Shown in pieces: positions 9,181 to 18,770 of a stretch of 64,000 nt of DNA. The stretch spans positions 248,001-312,000 of the forward strand of contig NZ_JANFPI010000004.1 of NCBI RefSeq assembly GCF_026552795.1. Direction: 5' to 3'. A model generated the notes under the pieces. The model saw nothing but the letters and a program-made list of their open reading frames with translations. It was not told where the DNA came from and made no database searches. The translations under genes were made by a program, and so were the position numbers. This DNA is from Ectorhizobium quercum (GTDB lineage Bacteria > Pseudomonadota > Alphaproteobacteria > Rhizobiales > Rhizobiaceae). Each line of letters begins with the position of its first letter. Position 1 is the stretch's first letter.

Positions 9181-10878
9181 ATGAGACCAACGGAACCCGC
9201 CATCTTGCCGAACGTCTCCGCAGATGCCCCATCCCGCAAGCGCAGCAGGGGCCGGAACTCCACCTTGCCCGGGCCGGGCCGGGCCGCGACGGCGCTTGCC
9301 GTGGCGGCGCCACTGTTCTGGCTGCCGCAGGCCGGACTGGCGGCGCATGCCGTGGGGCGGCTGGCGGAGGGCGGCGGCGTTGCCGATATCCTGCCGAACG
9401 CCATCGGCTTCGTGGTTCTCGGTCTCCTGCGCGCCGGCTTCGATGCCCTGTCGGGGCGCATGGCGTTCCGCACGGCCCGCCGCGAACTGTCGCGCAACCG
9501 CGCCGATGCGCTGGATGCGCTGGCGCTGCGTTCGCCGGTCGATATTACCCGTCCCGCGTCCGGCCATGCCGCCAGCGTCGTCGCCGAACAGGCGGAGATG
9601 ATCACGCCCTGGCTTTCGCGCTATCTGCCGGTCAGGATGAAGGCGGTGATCGTTCCCCTCGTCATCGTCGCGGCGGTCTGTCCCTTTTCGTGGATGGCGG
9701 CGCTGGCGCTGCTGTTCACCGCGCCGGTCATTCCGCTGTTCATGGCGCTGGTCGGCATGAAGGCGCAGCAGGCCAGCGAACGCCAGCTCGTGCGCATGGC
9801 CGACATCAACGCCTTCCTGATCGACCGCCTGCGCGGGCTTGCCACCATCCGCACGCTTGGCGCTGTGGAGCAGACGGCGAAGCGCCTGCGCGCCGAGGCC
9901 GAGGACCTCAAGGCCCGCACCATGACGGTGCTGAAGATCGCCTTCCTGACGTCGGCGACGCTCGAACTGTTCTCGGCGCTCGGCGTGGCGTTGACGGCTG
10001 TCTACGTCGGCTTTCACCTGCTGGGCTTCATCGAGATCGGCAGCTGGGGGACGAAACTGACGCTGGCCGAGGGCCTGTTCGTTCTGATGCTGGCGCCGGC
10101 CTTCTTCGAGCCGATGCGCGAGCTTTCCGCCGTCTGGCACGACCGCGCCGCCGGCGAGGCGGCGCACAGGGCGCTGGCGACACTGTCCGAACGCGGACTG
10201 CCGCTGCCGCCCGCCGCCGGGGAGCAGGCGGCAGGCGAGCCGTTTCTGCTGATCGACGGCCTGCGCTACACGCATCCGGGCCGCGATGCGCCGATCCTCG
10301 ACGGTTTCTGCCTGCGCGTCGCCGAAGGGGAGCGGCTTGCCATCATGGCCCCGAGCGGTGCCGGAAAATCGACCCTCCTGTCGCTGATCGCGGGACTGGC
10401 CGCGCCGCAGGAGGGTCGCATCTCGATCTTCGGCCGCGATCCGGCGGCGGCGCGCGCGGCGGGCGGCATCGCCTGGATCGGCCAGTCGGCGCATGTCTTT
10501 TCCGGTTCCATCGCCGCCAACGTTTCGCTGGGGCGTCCGGATGTCGGCCCGCAGGCGGTCGCCGGGGCGCTGGAGGTGGCGCGGCTGACCCAGGTGGCCG
10601 GCGCCCACGGCAAGGCGCCGCTGGGCGAAGGCGGAACGGGCCTTTCCGGCGGCGAGATCGTCCGTCTGGCCGTGGCGCGCGCCGCCGCCAGCCGGAATGC
10701 GACGCTCATCCTCGCCGACGAGCCGACCGCCCATCTCGATTCGCAGACGGCCGGCCTCGTGACGGACAGCCTGCTCGACCTTGCACGGGGGCGGACGCTG
10801 ATCGTCGTCACCCATGACGCGAAACTCGCCGCCCGCATGGACCGCATCGTCACGCTTGCGCCGGAGACCGACCGATGA
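9181..10878 (+). CDS. cydD: Heterodimeric thiol/heme ABC exporter subunit CydD
   Basis: A 565-residue fused ABC exporter half: six N-terminal helices to about residue 310 and a nucleotide-binding domain with Walker A APSGAGKST near 390, signature LSGGEIVRLA near 488 and Walker B LILADEPTAHLD near 510. CydDC acts in the inner membrane and is needed to assemble cytochrome bd, linked to cysteine/glutathione export and heme handling. The start at 9181 follows a weak ribosome site (GAAG), and an upstream extension has no similarity to the family. The stop overlaps the cydC start by four bases (ATGA). Followed by cydC and cydABX, so the assignment is firm. Confidence 0.93.
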   Translation: MRPTEPAILPNVSADAPSRKRSRGRNSTLPGPGRAATALAVAAPLFWLPQAGLAAHAVGRLAEGGGVADILPNAIGFVVLGLLRAGFDALSGRMAFRTARRELSRNRADALDALALRSPVDITRPASGHAASVVAEQAEMITPWLSRYLPVRMKAVIVPLVIVAAVCPFSWMAALALLFTAPVIPLFMALVGMKAQQASERQLVRMADINAFLIDRLRGLATIRTLGAVEQTAKRLRAEAEDLKARTMTVLKIAFLTSATLELFSALGVALTAVYVGFHLLGFIEIGSWGTKLTLAEGLFVLMLAPAFFEPMRELSAVWHDRAAGEAAHRALATLSERGLPLPPAAGEQAAGEPFLLIDGLRYTHPGRDAPILDGFCLRVAEGERLAIMAPSGAGKSTLLSLIAGLAAPQEGRISIFGRDPAAARAAGGIAWIGQSAHVFSGSIAANVSLGRPDVGPQAVAGALEVARLTQVAGAHGKAPLGEGGTGLSGGEIVRLAVARAAASRNATLILADEPTAHLDSQTAGLVTDSLLDLARGRTLIVVTHDAKLAARMDRIVTLAPETDR

Positions 10879-12554
10879 AGGCGCTGTCCATCGTGCTCGC
10901 ACGGTTTCTCGCCGAAAAGCGGCTGGCGCTGGCGCTCGGCTTCCTGCTTGCGGCGCTGACGGCGCTTGCCGGCATCGTCCTGCTGTCGCTTTCGGGCTGG
11001 TTCATCACGGCGACGGCGCTGGCTGGCCTCACCGCCGCGACGGCCTATGCCTTCGACGTCTTCGTGCCGTCGGCGGGCATTCGTTTCCTCGCCCTGTTCC
11101 GCACCGCCGCACGCTACGGCGAGCGCGTCGTCAGCCACGATGCCACACTGTCGGTTCTGGCCGGTATGCGCGAAACGCTGTTCCGCGCCTTCGCCACGGC
11201 CGGCATGAGCCGGGCGCTGGCTCTGCGTCCGGCCCGGCTGCTTTTCCGGCTGACGCTCGACGTCGACGCGCTGGACGGCCTCTATCTGCGGCTTCTGGTG
11301 CCGGCGGGCGTTGCGCTGGCCTCGGCGCTCTTCGCCATGCTGTGTCTCGCCTTCATCGATGGCGGCACGGCGCTGGCCGCCGGCCTGTTCCTGATCGCGG
11401 CCGGTTTCGGCCTGGCGACCTGGGCAGCGTTCAGGGCGGAAAAGCCGGCCCGCCTGCGGGCGGCGGCGCTGGAAGCGCTGCGCGGCCGCGTGATCGATCT
11501 GGTCTCCGGCGCCACCGATCTCCTGATGACGGGACGGGTTGCCGCCTGCCGGCAGGCCATCGCCGCGGCGGAACGGCGTTTGCACGAGACGGACGACCGC
11601 CTCAACCGCATCGAAACCCTCGCCGGCTTCGGTCTGGCGGCGCTGGCGCCCGTTCTCGGCGGCGGGCTGTTGGTCGCGCTTGCCCTTTTGGTGGAGCGCG
11701 GCGTGATCGGCGCGCCGGGTGCGGCCTTCGCCCTGCTTCTGGCGCTGGCCGCCGCGGAACCGTTCATCGGGCTGAAGCGGGGCGCCGTCGAGGCAGGGCG
11801 CATTCTGGCAGCCGCCCGGCGCATCGCCCCGCGGCTGGCCGAGACCGCCGTGGAGCGCGCTCCTGCCCCGCCCCCGCAAGGCGTCGCGGTGCGGCTGGAG
11901 GATGTGAGCGCGCGCCATCCCGGTGCCGCCAGGCCTGCCCTTGCCGGCCTTTCCCTGACGATCGCGCCCGGTGAGGTCGTGGCGCTGACCGGCCCGAGCG
12001 GAGCGGGCAAGTCGACGCTGCTGGCGCTGCTGGCCGGCGAGATCGAAGCCGAGCACGGCCGGGTCGAGGCGCTGCCTTCGACGCTTTTGACACAGCGTGC
12101 CGAACTCTTCGCGGACACGCTGGCCGGCAATCTGCGCCTTGCCGATCCGGATGCGAGCGAGGCGGCGCTCTGGGCGGCGCTCGACGCCGCCGGGCTGGCG
12201 GAGACGGCCCGCGCCCTGCCGCAGGGACTTGAGACATGGCTCGGTGAAGGCGGTTCGGGCCTGTCGGGCGGGGAGCGGCGGCGCCTGTCGCTCGCCCGTC
12301 TCCTGCTGCGCCGCCATCCGCTGCTGCTGCTCGACGAGCCGACGGAGGCGCTCGACGCCGAAACAGCCCGCGACATCCTGGCGCGGCTGGCGGCGGCAAG
12401 GGCCGGCAGAACCATCCTGATTGCAACCCATACTATGCGTGATGCAGTTTTTGCGGACCGTATCGTTCACCTCGGTTGCGGCAGGATGATCAATGATTTC
12501 AGCCGGATGGATGCCGGCTTCGCATCGGTTGCAGCGCGCCTGCGCGATTGTTGA
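10875..12554 (+). CDS. cydC: Heterodimeric thiol/heme ABC exporter subunit CydC
   Basis: A 559-residue partner of CydD with six membrane helices and an ATPase domain: Walker A GPSGAGKSTLLAL near 372, signature LSGGERRRLSLARL near 462 and Walker B LLLLDEPTEALD near 485. It forms the heterodimeric exporter required for cytochrome bd maturation. Its ATG overlaps the cydD stop by four bases, so the two are surely co-translated. A 540-base gap separates it from cydA, so the oxidase genes may have a promoter of their own or be read through. Confidence 0.93.
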   Translation: MKALSIVLARFLAEKRLALALGFLLAALTALAGIVLLSLSGWFITATALAGLTAATAYAFDVFVPSAGIRFLALFRTAARYGERVVSHDATLSVLAGMRETLFRAFATAGMSRALALRPARLLFRLTLDVDALDGLYLRLLVPAGVALASALFAMLCLAFIDGGTALAAGLFLIAAGFGLATWAAFRAEKPARLRAAALEALRGRVIDLVSGATDLLMTGRVAACRQAIAAAERRLHETDDRLNRIETLAGFGLAALAPVLGGGLLVALALLVERGVIGAPGAAFALLLALAAAEPFIGLKRGAVEAGRILAAARRIAPRLAETAVERAPAPPPQGVAVRLEDVSARHPGAARPALAGLSLTIAPGEVVALTGPSGAGKSTLLALLAGEIEAEHGRVEALPSTLLTQRAELFADTLAGNLRLADPDASEAALWAALDAAGLAETARALPQGLETWLGEGGSGLSGGERRRLSLARLLLRRHPLLLLDEPTEALDAETARDILARLAAARAGRTILIATHTMRDAVFADRIVHLGCGRMINDFSRMDAGFASVAARLRDC

Positions 12555-13094
12555 GCGCTTGCCATTTTGTCGCATTGCGGGCACTCTGAGATAACAATAA
12601 GCAAGTTTCAGACAGTGTTCCAAAGCAGTCAGCGGCATGAAACGGCTTTTCCACCCCCTTTCGCGACATGCGTGTCCTGCACGCAGGGTCGCCTCGCTCC
12701 CGGCGCCTTCCGTGCCCGGGACACGGGATGCGTGGCTGGATGACGCCCTGCCCGCAGCGGTTCATGCGTCGTCCGACGGCCTGTTTTCCGGTCTCTGTCC
12801 CATCCGTAGCGATGGCGCGAAGGCGGTTGCACGCCGCGTCCGCCTTGCCGCTCGCCGGCTCTGTCCGATCACCGGTCGCCTCCTTCCGCCGCTGCCGGCG
12901 GAGGGCGGTGCCCGGCCGGTTCGCCGGAAAGCTGTCCCGATGCCGGAGCCGGTGGCTTGCGGCGCGTTCCCCGTACTGATTTTCGAGGCCTCGCCCCGCG
13001 CCCCGCCTCGCGCCTGACGGCACAGAAGGTTCGACGCCGCGCCCGCCCGCGGCTTCGGACAAGAATTCCGGCATGTCATTCTGGAGATCGAGAT
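12555..13094. other. Non-coding gap between cydC and cydA
   Basis: A 540-base stretch with no convincing gene. Open frames here (for example 12637-13017 on the plus strand) are arginine- and proline-rich, lack family features, and have mirror frames of similar length on the other strand, as expected of GC-rich DNA. The first 80 bases are AT-richer (GATAACAATAAGCAAG around 12590-12605) and may hold the cydA promoter. No TTGAT-N4-ATCAA FNR/FixK-type site was found in it. The 3' end carries the cydA leader; GGAGATCGAG lies just before the ATG. Confidence 0.5.
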
Positions 13095-14672
13095 ATGGAA
13101 CTCGATATCGTGGCGCTATCGCGCCTGCAATTCGCTCTCACCGCGCTTTATCACTTCCTCTTCGTACCGCTGACTCTCGGCCTGTCGGTCGTGATCGCCA
13201 TCATGGAAACGGTTTATGTCATGACCGGCCGCACCATCTGGCGGCAGATGACGAAGTTCTGGGGCACGCTCTTCGGCATCAACTTCGTACTGGGCGTCTC
13301 GACCGGCCTCGTCATGGAGTTCCAGTTCGGCATGAACTGGAGCTATTACAGCCATTATGTCGGCGACATCTTCGGCGCGCCGCTCGCCATCGAGGGGCTC
13401 ATGGCCTTCTTCCTGGAGGCGACCTTCGTCGGCCTGTTTTTCTTCGGCTGGGAGCGCATGTCGAAGGTCGGCCATCTGGTCGCCACCTGGTGCGTGGCGA
13501 TCGGCTCGAATTTCTCGGCGCTGTGGATCCTGATCGCCAACGGCTGGATGCAGAACCCGGTCGGCTCCACCTTCAATCCGCAGACCATGCGCATGGAAGT
13601 GAACGACTTCTTCGCCGTTCTGTTCAATCCGGTGGCGCAGGCCAAGTTCGTGCACACCGTTTCCGCCGGCTACGTGACGGCGGCGATCTTCGTCCTCGGC
13701 GTTTCCGCCTGGTATCTTTTGAAGAACCGCCATACGGAGCTTGCCAAGCGGTCGATGACGGTCGCCGCGTCCTTCGGCGTGGCCGCGTCGCTGTCGGTCG
13801 TCGTCCTCGGCGACGAAAGCGGCTATCTGTCCAACGAGCACCAGAAGATGAAGCTCGCCGCCATCGAGGCCATGTGGGAGACGGAGCCGGCCCCGGCCGC
13901 CTTCACCGCCTTCGGCTTTCCCGACCAGGAAACGCGCGAGACGCATTATGCCGTTCATATCCCGTGGGTCATGGGGCTGATCGGCACCCGCTCGCTGACC
14001 GAGGAAATTCCCGGCATCGAGGAACTGGTGGCCAGTGCGGAAAACCGCATCCGCAGGGGCATCCTCGCCTATGATGCGCTCCAGACGATCCGCGCCGCCG
14101 GCACGACCGGTGCCGTCGATCCCGCCGTCAGGACGCAGTTCGAGGACAACGGCGCCGATCTCGGCTATGCCCTTCTCCTGAAGCGCTATATCGACGATCC
14201 GCGCCAGGCGAGCGACGAGCAGATCGCCACAGCCGCCACGGACACGATCCCGCACGTTCCGACGCTGTTCTGGTCGTTCCGCATCATGGTCGGCCTCGGC
14301 ATCTACTTCATCGTGCTGACGATCACCTTCTTCGTCATCTGTAGCCGGCATGCCCACGCGAAGCGGCCGTGGTTGCTGAAGGTCGCGGTCTATTCCATTC
14401 CTCTGCCGTGGATCGCGGCGGAAATGGGCTGGATCGTCGCCGAAATGGGCCGCCAGCCGTGGATCATCGAGGGCGTTCTTCCCACGGCGGTCGCCGTTTC
14501 GAACCTCGGCGCGGCCACGCTGCTGACCACCATCGTCGGCTTCTGCCTCATCTACACGGTCCTGTTCGTCATCGAGATGGGCCTGATGCTGAAGGCGATC
14601 CGCAAGGGCCCCGAGCCGGACGAACAGCCGGAGCCCGAACTCATCTCCAAGACCATCGTACCGGCGGAGTAA
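13095..14672 (+). CDS. cydA: Cytochrome bd ubiquinol oxidase subunit I (CydA)
   Basis: A 525-residue, nine-helix subunit that oxidises ubiquinol and carries hemes b558, b595 and d. Visible family marks are LQFALTALYHFLF at the N-terminus with the heme b595 ligand His20 (His19 in E. coli), the acidic helix AIEGLMAFFLEATFVG, FVHTVSAGYV with the b558 ligand His, and GRQPW in AEMGRQPWIIEG. The quinol loop is long (TRSLTEEIPGIEEL to DTIPHVP), so this is the E. coli-like long Q-loop form. The start is set by similarity and by GGAG 8-11 bases upstream; a longer frame to 12957 is not supported. It provides high-affinity oxygen respiration. Confidence 0.96.
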   Translation: MELDIVALSRLQFALTALYHFLFVPLTLGLSVVIAIMETVYVMTGRTIWRQMTKFWGTLFGINFVLGVSTGLVMEFQFGMNWSYYSHYVGDIFGAPLAIEGLMAFFLEATFVGLFFFGWERMSKVGHLVATWCVAIGSNFSALWILIANGWMQNPVGSTFNPQTMRMEVNDFFAVLFNPVAQAKFVHTVSAGYVTAAIFVLGVSAWYLLKNRHTELAKRSMTVAASFGVAASLSVVVLGDESGYLSNEHQKMKLAAIEAMWETEPAPAAFTAFGFPDQETRETHYAVHIPWVMGLIGTRSLTEEIPGIEELVASAENRIRRGILAYDALQTIRAAGTTGAVDPAVRTQFEDNGADLGYALLLKRYIDDPRQASDEQIATAATDTIPHVPTLFWSFRIMVGLGIYFIVLTITFFVICSRHAHAKRPWLLKVAVYSIPLPWIAAEMGWIVAEMGRQPWIIEGVLPTAVAVSNLGAATLLTTIVGFCLIYTVLFVIEMGLMLKAIRKGPEPDEQPEPELISKTIVPAE

Positions 14673-14677
14673 GAGCC

Positions 14678-15832
14678 ATGATTCTGCACACGCTTCTCGA
14701 TTATGAAATCCTCCGCATCATCTGGTGGCTGCTGCTCGGCGTGCTGCTGATCGCCTTCGCCGTGATGGACGGCTTCGATCTGGGCGTTGCGACGCTGCTG
14801 CCCTTCGTCGGCAGGGAGGATGTGGAACGCCGCGTCGTCATCAACACCATCGGCCCGGTGTGGGAAGGCAACCAGGTGTGGCTCATCCTCGGCGGCGGCG
14901 CCATCTTCGCCGCCTGGCCGCCGCTCTACGCCGTGTCGTTCTCCGGTTTCTATCTGGCGATGTTCGCGATCCTCTTCGCGCTCATCCTGCGGCCGGTCGG
15001 CTTCAAGTACCGCTCCAAGCGCGAAAGCGCCCTGTGGCGGACGAGCTGGGACTGGGCGCTGTTCATCGGCGGCCTCGTGCCGGCGCTGGTCATGGGTGTC
15101 GCCGTCGGCAACGTGCTTCAGGGCGTGCCCTTCCACCTCGGCGACGACCTGCGCATCTTCTACGACGGCACCACGCTGTTCGAGCTCCTGAACCCCTACG
15201 GCCTGCTCGCCGGGCTCCTGTCCGTCGCCATGCTGGTGATGCACGGGGCCGGCTGGCTGACGCTCAAGACCTCCGGGACCGTCAACGCCCGCGCCCGCCG
15301 GTTCGGCATGGCCGCGGCGGTCGCCACCGTCGCGCTGTTCGCCATCGGCGGCCTTTGGCTCACCGTCATCGACGGCTACCGCATCACCTCGGTCGTCGAT
15401 CCGAACGGCCCCTCGAACCCGCTCTACAAGACGGTCGAGGTCGCCTCGGGCGTCTGGTTCGAAAACTACGCCGCCCATCCGTGGATGCTGGTCGCGCCGG
15501 TGCTCGGCTTCCTCGGCGCGCTCGGCTCGCTTGCCGCCTTCGCGGCGAAGAAGGACGGGGTTCCGTGGCTGTTCAGCTCGGTGTCGATCATCGGCATCAT
15601 CTCGACGGTCGGCCTGTCGATCTTCCCGTTCATCCTGCCGTCGAACGTCGATCCGCGGTCGAGCCTGACGGTCTGGGACGCTTCGTCCAGCCACATGACG
15701 CTGTTCATCATGCTGGTCTGCGCGGTCGTGTTCGTGCCGATCATCATTGCCTATACCAGCTACGTCTACAAGGTGCTGTGGGGCAAGGTCGAAGAGAAGG
15801 ACGTCACCGATCCTTCGACCCACGCCTATTGA
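14678..15832 (+). CDS. cydB: Cytochrome bd ubiquinol oxidase subunit II (CydB)
   Basis: A 384-residue eight-helix protein. The N-terminus IIWWLLLGVLLIAFAVMDGF and the block GPVWEGNQVWLILGGGAIF are typical of CydB, which pairs with CydA to form the oxidase. The ATG lies five bases after the cydA stop, so translation is coupled. Its C-terminus (VYKVLWGKVEEKDV) is cytoplasmic. It is followed 15 bases later by cydX. Nothing is truncated. Confidence 0.96.
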   Translation: MILHTLLDYEILRIIWWLLLGVLLIAFAVMDGFDLGVATLLPFVGREDVERRVVINTIGPVWEGNQVWLILGGGAIFAAWPPLYAVSFSGFYLAMFAILFALILRPVGFKYRSKRESALWRTSWDWALFIGGLVPALVMGVAVGNVLQGVPFHLGDDLRIFYDGTTLFELLNPYGLLAGLLSVAMLVMHGAGWLTLKTSGTVNARARRFGMAAAVATVALFAIGGLWLTVIDGYRITSVVDPNGPSNPLYKTVEVASGVWFENYAAHPWMLVAPVLGFLGALGSLAAFAAKKDGVPWLFSSVSIIGIISTVGLSIFPFILPSNVDPRSSLTVWDASSSHMTLFIMLVCAVVFVPIIIAYTSYVYKVLWGKVEEKDVTDPSTHAY

Positions 15833-15847
15833 GGAAAGGAAACGCTC

Positions 15848-15967
15848 ATGTGGTATTTTGCCTGGCTTCTGGGCCTGCCGCTCGCCGCCGCCTTCGCCGT
15901 GCTCAACGCGATGTGGTACGAACTGATCGACGACAAGAAGAAGGCGGAATCGCAGAAGTCGCGATAA
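15848..15967 (+). CDS. cydX: Cytochrome bd small subunit CydX (YbgT family)
   Basis: A 39-residue single-helix protein beginning MWYFAWLLGLPLAAAF and ending in a lysine-rich tail. The MWYFxWxLG opening with AVLNAMWYE after the helix is the CydX/YbgT signature; in other proteobacteria this subunit stabilises the hemes of the bd oxidase. GAGGAAAGGAA stands about 8 bases before the ATG. It is 15 bases after cydB and ends the operon. Too short for most gene finders, but reading frame, ribosome site, context and sequence all agree. Confidence 0.93.
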   Translation: MWYFAWLLGLPLAAAFAVLNAMWYELIDDKKKAESQKSR

Positions 15968-16017
15968 GGTTTTCCGTACCGCCTGAAGCAGGGAAACCTC
16001 CGGTTTTCCGGCGGTTC

Positions 16018-16140
16018 GGTGTATTGACAGCCTCCGTTCCTGCGTTCCTGGTCGTCCTCGGGCTCGAGCCCCCGGGATCCACGCCGCAAGCGGCGCGGTG
16101 GATGGTCGGGTCAAGCCCGACCATGACGAAAGAGAGTAAC
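16018..16140 (+). repeat. Dispersed palindromic intergenic repeat, copy 1
   Basis: About 120 bases after cydX with internal inverted repeats (GGTCGGG/CCCGACC and GCCGC/GCGGC). Bases 16079-16128 are identical, as reverse complement, to 38390-38439. The outer parts also match with changes (GGTGTATTGAC here, CAATACAC there). A more diverged copy lies at 59260-59360. It resembles the RIME-type intergenic mosaic elements described in rhizobia. The 361-base gap 15968-16328 holds this repeat, the hairpin at 16164 and the galE promoter region. Confidence 0.85.
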
Positions 16141-16163
16141 GGCTACTTCACCGATAGACTGAA

Positions 16164-16190
16164 GCCGCCGGAAAACCGGCGGCTATTCTT
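16164..16190 (+). terminator. Hairpin after the cyd operon
   Basis: A perfect GCCGCCGG-AAAA-CCGGCGGC stem-loop at 16164-16183 followed by TATTCTT. The T-run is short, so termination strength is uncertain. It is placed to end the cydABX transcript before galE. Confidence 0.55.
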
Positions 16191-16328
16191 TGTCCGGCGG
16201 TGGCTGAATTAAGTGCGTCGAAGAATTTTCGCCGGAAAATACGGGGACATTCTTGGTAATGCACGGTTCAGATGCTAGAGAAACCTCACGCGGGGTTTCC
16301 TTCCCGCAATGAGGGCGGAAAGCGACGC

Positions 16329-17303
16329 ATGGGAAACGTTCTGGTTGTCGGCGGCGCCGGCTATATCGGCAGTCACGTCTGCAAGGCGCTGCATGCGGCG
16401 GGTTATACGCCGGTCGTGTACGACAATCTGGTCTATGGCCATGAGGACGCCGTCAAATGGGGGCCGTTCGAACACGGCGACCTTCTCGACGCGGCAAGGC
16501 TCGACGAGGTTCTGGCGCGCTATCGGCCGTCCTGCGTCATGCATTTCGCGGCCTATGCCTATGTCGGCGAGTCGGTGAACGATCCGGCCAAGTATTACAG
16601 CAACAATATTTCCGGCTCCTTCGCGCTTCTCGACGCGATGCGCCGCAACGGCGTCGACACGATCGTCTTTTCCTCCACCTGCGCCACCTATGGCGAGGTC
16701 GAGACGTTGCCCGTCAGCGAGGACATGCCGCAGGCACCGGTGAACCCCTACGGCTTTTCGAAGCTGGTGGTGGAGCATGCGCTGCGCGACTACGGCCGCG
16801 CCTACGGGCTGAAATGGGTGGCGATGCGCTATTTCAACGCCGCCGGCCTCGACCCCGAGGGCGAACTCGGCGAACGGCACGATCCGGAAACCCACGCCAT
16901 TCCGCTGGCGATCCTCGCCGCGATGCGGCAGACGGAATTCAGCGTCTTCGGCACGGATTACGACACGCCGGACGGCACCGCCATCCGCGACTACGTCCAC
17001 GTCTGTGATCTGGCCGATGCGCATGTGCGCGCCATCGGCTATCTGCGGGACGGCGGCCGCAGCGACGCCTTCAACCTCGCCACCGGGCGCGGCACCTCGG
17101 TGAAGGAACTTCTCGCCGCCGTCGAAAGGGCGGTCGGCGCGCCCGTGCCGGTGACGTTCGCGCCGCGGCGCGAAGGCGATGCGCCCATGCTGTTCGCCAC
17201 CGGCGACAAGGCGCGGGACAAACTCGGCTGGACGCCGCAATACACCGATATCGACGCGATCGTGAGGACGGCGGCGGACTGGTTCCGCCGGCATCACAAC
17301 TGA
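16329..17303 (+). CDS. galE: UDP-glucose 4-epimerase
   Basis: A 324-residue extended SDR. GGAGYIGSH at residues 8-16 binds NAD, SSTCATYG near 115-122 supplies the catalytic Ser/Thr, and YGFSK gives Tyr141 and Lys145. YFNAAG and RDYVHVCDLADAH are GalE family blocks. It interconverts UDP-glucose and UDP-galactose, feeding exopolysaccharide and LPS synthesis, in keeping with the polysaccharide genes at the left of the window. The ATG at 16329 is chosen because GGCGGAAAG precedes it and the 19 residues upstream are not family-like. It converges with the AGE epimerase gene 16 bases away. Confidence 0.93.
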   Translation: MGNVLVVGGAGYIGSHVCKALHAAGYTPVVYDNLVYGHEDAVKWGPFEHGDLLDAARLDEVLARYRPSCVMHFAAYAYVGESVNDPAKYYSNNISGSFALLDAMRRNGVDTIVFSSTCATYGEVETLPVSEDMPQAPVNPYGFSKLVVEHALRDYGRAYGLKWVAMRYFNAAGLDPEGELGERHDPETHAIPLAILAAMRQTEFSVFGTDYDTPDGTAIRDYVHVCDLADAHVRAIGYLRDGGRSDAFNLATGRGTSVKELLAAVERAVGAPVPVTFAPRREGDAPMLFATGDKARDKLGWTPQYTDIDAIVRTAADWFRRHHN

Positions 17304-17319
17304 CGGCGCCCCGGCGATG

Positions 17320-18510
17320 TCAGGCGTCGAGGCCGGACATCACCTCGTCCGTCTCGTAGATGGCGCAGAGAATATGGTAGAAGGTGCTGGCCGGCGCCGG
17401 CTCGTCGATCATGTCGCCTTCCGCCGGCCACTTGTCGTACCAGAGCCCCCTGACCGGAGTTGCCAGGAAGGGATCGAGCGCATCGAGCGCCCGGTTCGCC
17501 GACACCAGATAGCGCTGCCGTTCTTCCCCGCCGCTCAGGCTCGCCAGCCTCACGGCGGCCTTCAGCCATTCTGTCTGCGGCCAGAGGCGGGCAAGGCCGT
17601 CGGCCCAGGTGAAATCGTCGTTGAGCTGCATGATCGCCACCTTGCGGCGCGGGCATATGCCGTATTCCTCGCCGATCGCAAACAGCCGCCGGGCCTTGGC
17701 GAGCGCCTCGCCGTTGCCGCGCAGGGTTCCCCAGCGGGCCAGCAGCCAGCTCCATTCGAACTGGTGGCCCGGCTCCATGATGCGGCCCCTGTCTCCCGCA
17801 AGCGGTTTCCAGTCCCGGTCGAAGAATTCGCGCAGGCCACCGCTTTCGGCGTCGATGAAGCGGGTGAGCGCCAGCGTGCCGATCTCGTCGGCCAGATCGG
17901 CCCATAGCGGTTCGCCCGCCGTCAGCGCCTCCCAGGCAAGGGCGGCTTCGAACAGGTGCATGTGCGGGTTGGAGCACAGCGGCTCGCGGGGCGGGCGGGC
18001 CTCCTCGAAGCCGAAACGGGGATGGGCGTAATCGCGCCGCAGGATCGCCAGGATCTCTCCGGCCCGCGCCCGCGCCGCGTCCGCCCGTTCCGGTAGGGCC
18101 GCGGCGAGCGCGGCATTGGCGAAGATCGCGAAGGCTTGATTATAGAGGTCGAAGGAAGGATCGATCAGCCGGCCGGTCCTGTCGGCCAGGTTGCCGTAGA
18201 GGCCGTTTTCCAGCCGGTACACCCTGTCGAACCAGCGCATGCCGTGCAGCACGGCCTCCTGCCACGGGCCGGACCATCCCGCCTTGCCGGCCGCCGCGAA
18301 GCAATAGGCCTGCCGGGGCTGGACGCGGGAGCGGCGGTTGTCGTCCGTCATCGCCTTGCCGTTCTGGCCGATTCGCTCGTAGAAGCCGTCATCCGGCCGG
18401 CCGGCGCCCTCGCGCCACCAGAGCGGAAGCGCGTCCCGTTCCAGCCAGACGCGCAGCCTTGCGGTCCGGTCGATCAGGCGCTCGCGCGGCGAAATACTGT
18501 TCTGGGTCAT
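17320..18510 (-). CDS. AGE family epimerase/isomerase
   Basis: A 396-residue protein of the N-acylglucosamine 2-epimerase / mannose isomerase family, an (alpha/alpha)6 barrel. Family blocks are NPHMHLFEAALAWE near the middle, EPGHQFEWSWLL and DDFTWADGLARLW, which supply the conserved histidines. Members interconvert mannose and fructose, mannose and glucose, or their phosphates; sequence does not say which here. The ATG at 18510 is favoured: the frame upstream is not family-like. It starts divergently from the Tat-exported protein at 18771, leaving 260 bases for both promoters, and converges with galE. Confidence 0.85.
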   Translation of the reverse strand: MTQNSISPRERLIDRTARLRVWLERDALPLWWREGAGRPDDGFYERIGQNGKAMTDDNRRSRVQPRQAYCFAAAGKAGWSGPWQEAVLHGMRWFDRVYRLENGLYGNLADRTGRLIDPSFDLYNQAFAIFANAALAAALPERADAARARAGEILAILRRDYAHPRFGFEEARPPREPLCSNPHMHLFEAALAWEALTAGEPLWADLADEIGTLALTRFIDAESGGLREFFDRDWKPLAGDRGRIMEPGHQFEWSWLLARWGTLRGNGEALAKARRLFAIGEEYGICPRRKVAIMQLNDDFTWADGLARLWPQTEWLKAAVRLASLSGGEERQRYLVSANRALDALDPFLATPVRGLWYDKWPAEGDMIDEPAPASTFYHILCAIYETDEVMSGLDA

Positions 18511-18770
18511 GATCGTTATCGTTCCGATGATTGCGAATCCGGTCGGGATCGCACCAGAATAGCGGTCCGCGGGCGGTGTTTCCATCGTGACGCCGTGAAT
18601 TTCTGTCATCCGCTCGGCTACTCCCCACGGTTCCGGCCTGCGAAAGGCGGTTCCGGTTGCATTCCGGCCGGGCTGCACGCGCCATCCCCGGGCAAGGTCG
18701 CCGTGCAACGTTTCCATCGGCGGTGAAAGCCCTTAAACTACAGTGCAGGTTCGAAGAGAGGGCATTGAAA

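Noticed and set aside
9115..12638. Long antisense open frames over cydD and cydC
   Set aside because: No motifs, no ribosome sites, and the sense frames are clear ABC exporters.
12637..13017. Possible 126-residue gene between cydC and cydA
   Set aside because: Arg/Pro-rich, no ribosome site, no family likeness, and opposite-strand frames of the same kind exist there.
12555..13094. FNR/FixK site controlling cydAB
   Set aside because: No TTGAT-N4-ATCAA match in the gap; only partial resemblance (TTGTCGCATTGCGG) that falls short of the consensus.
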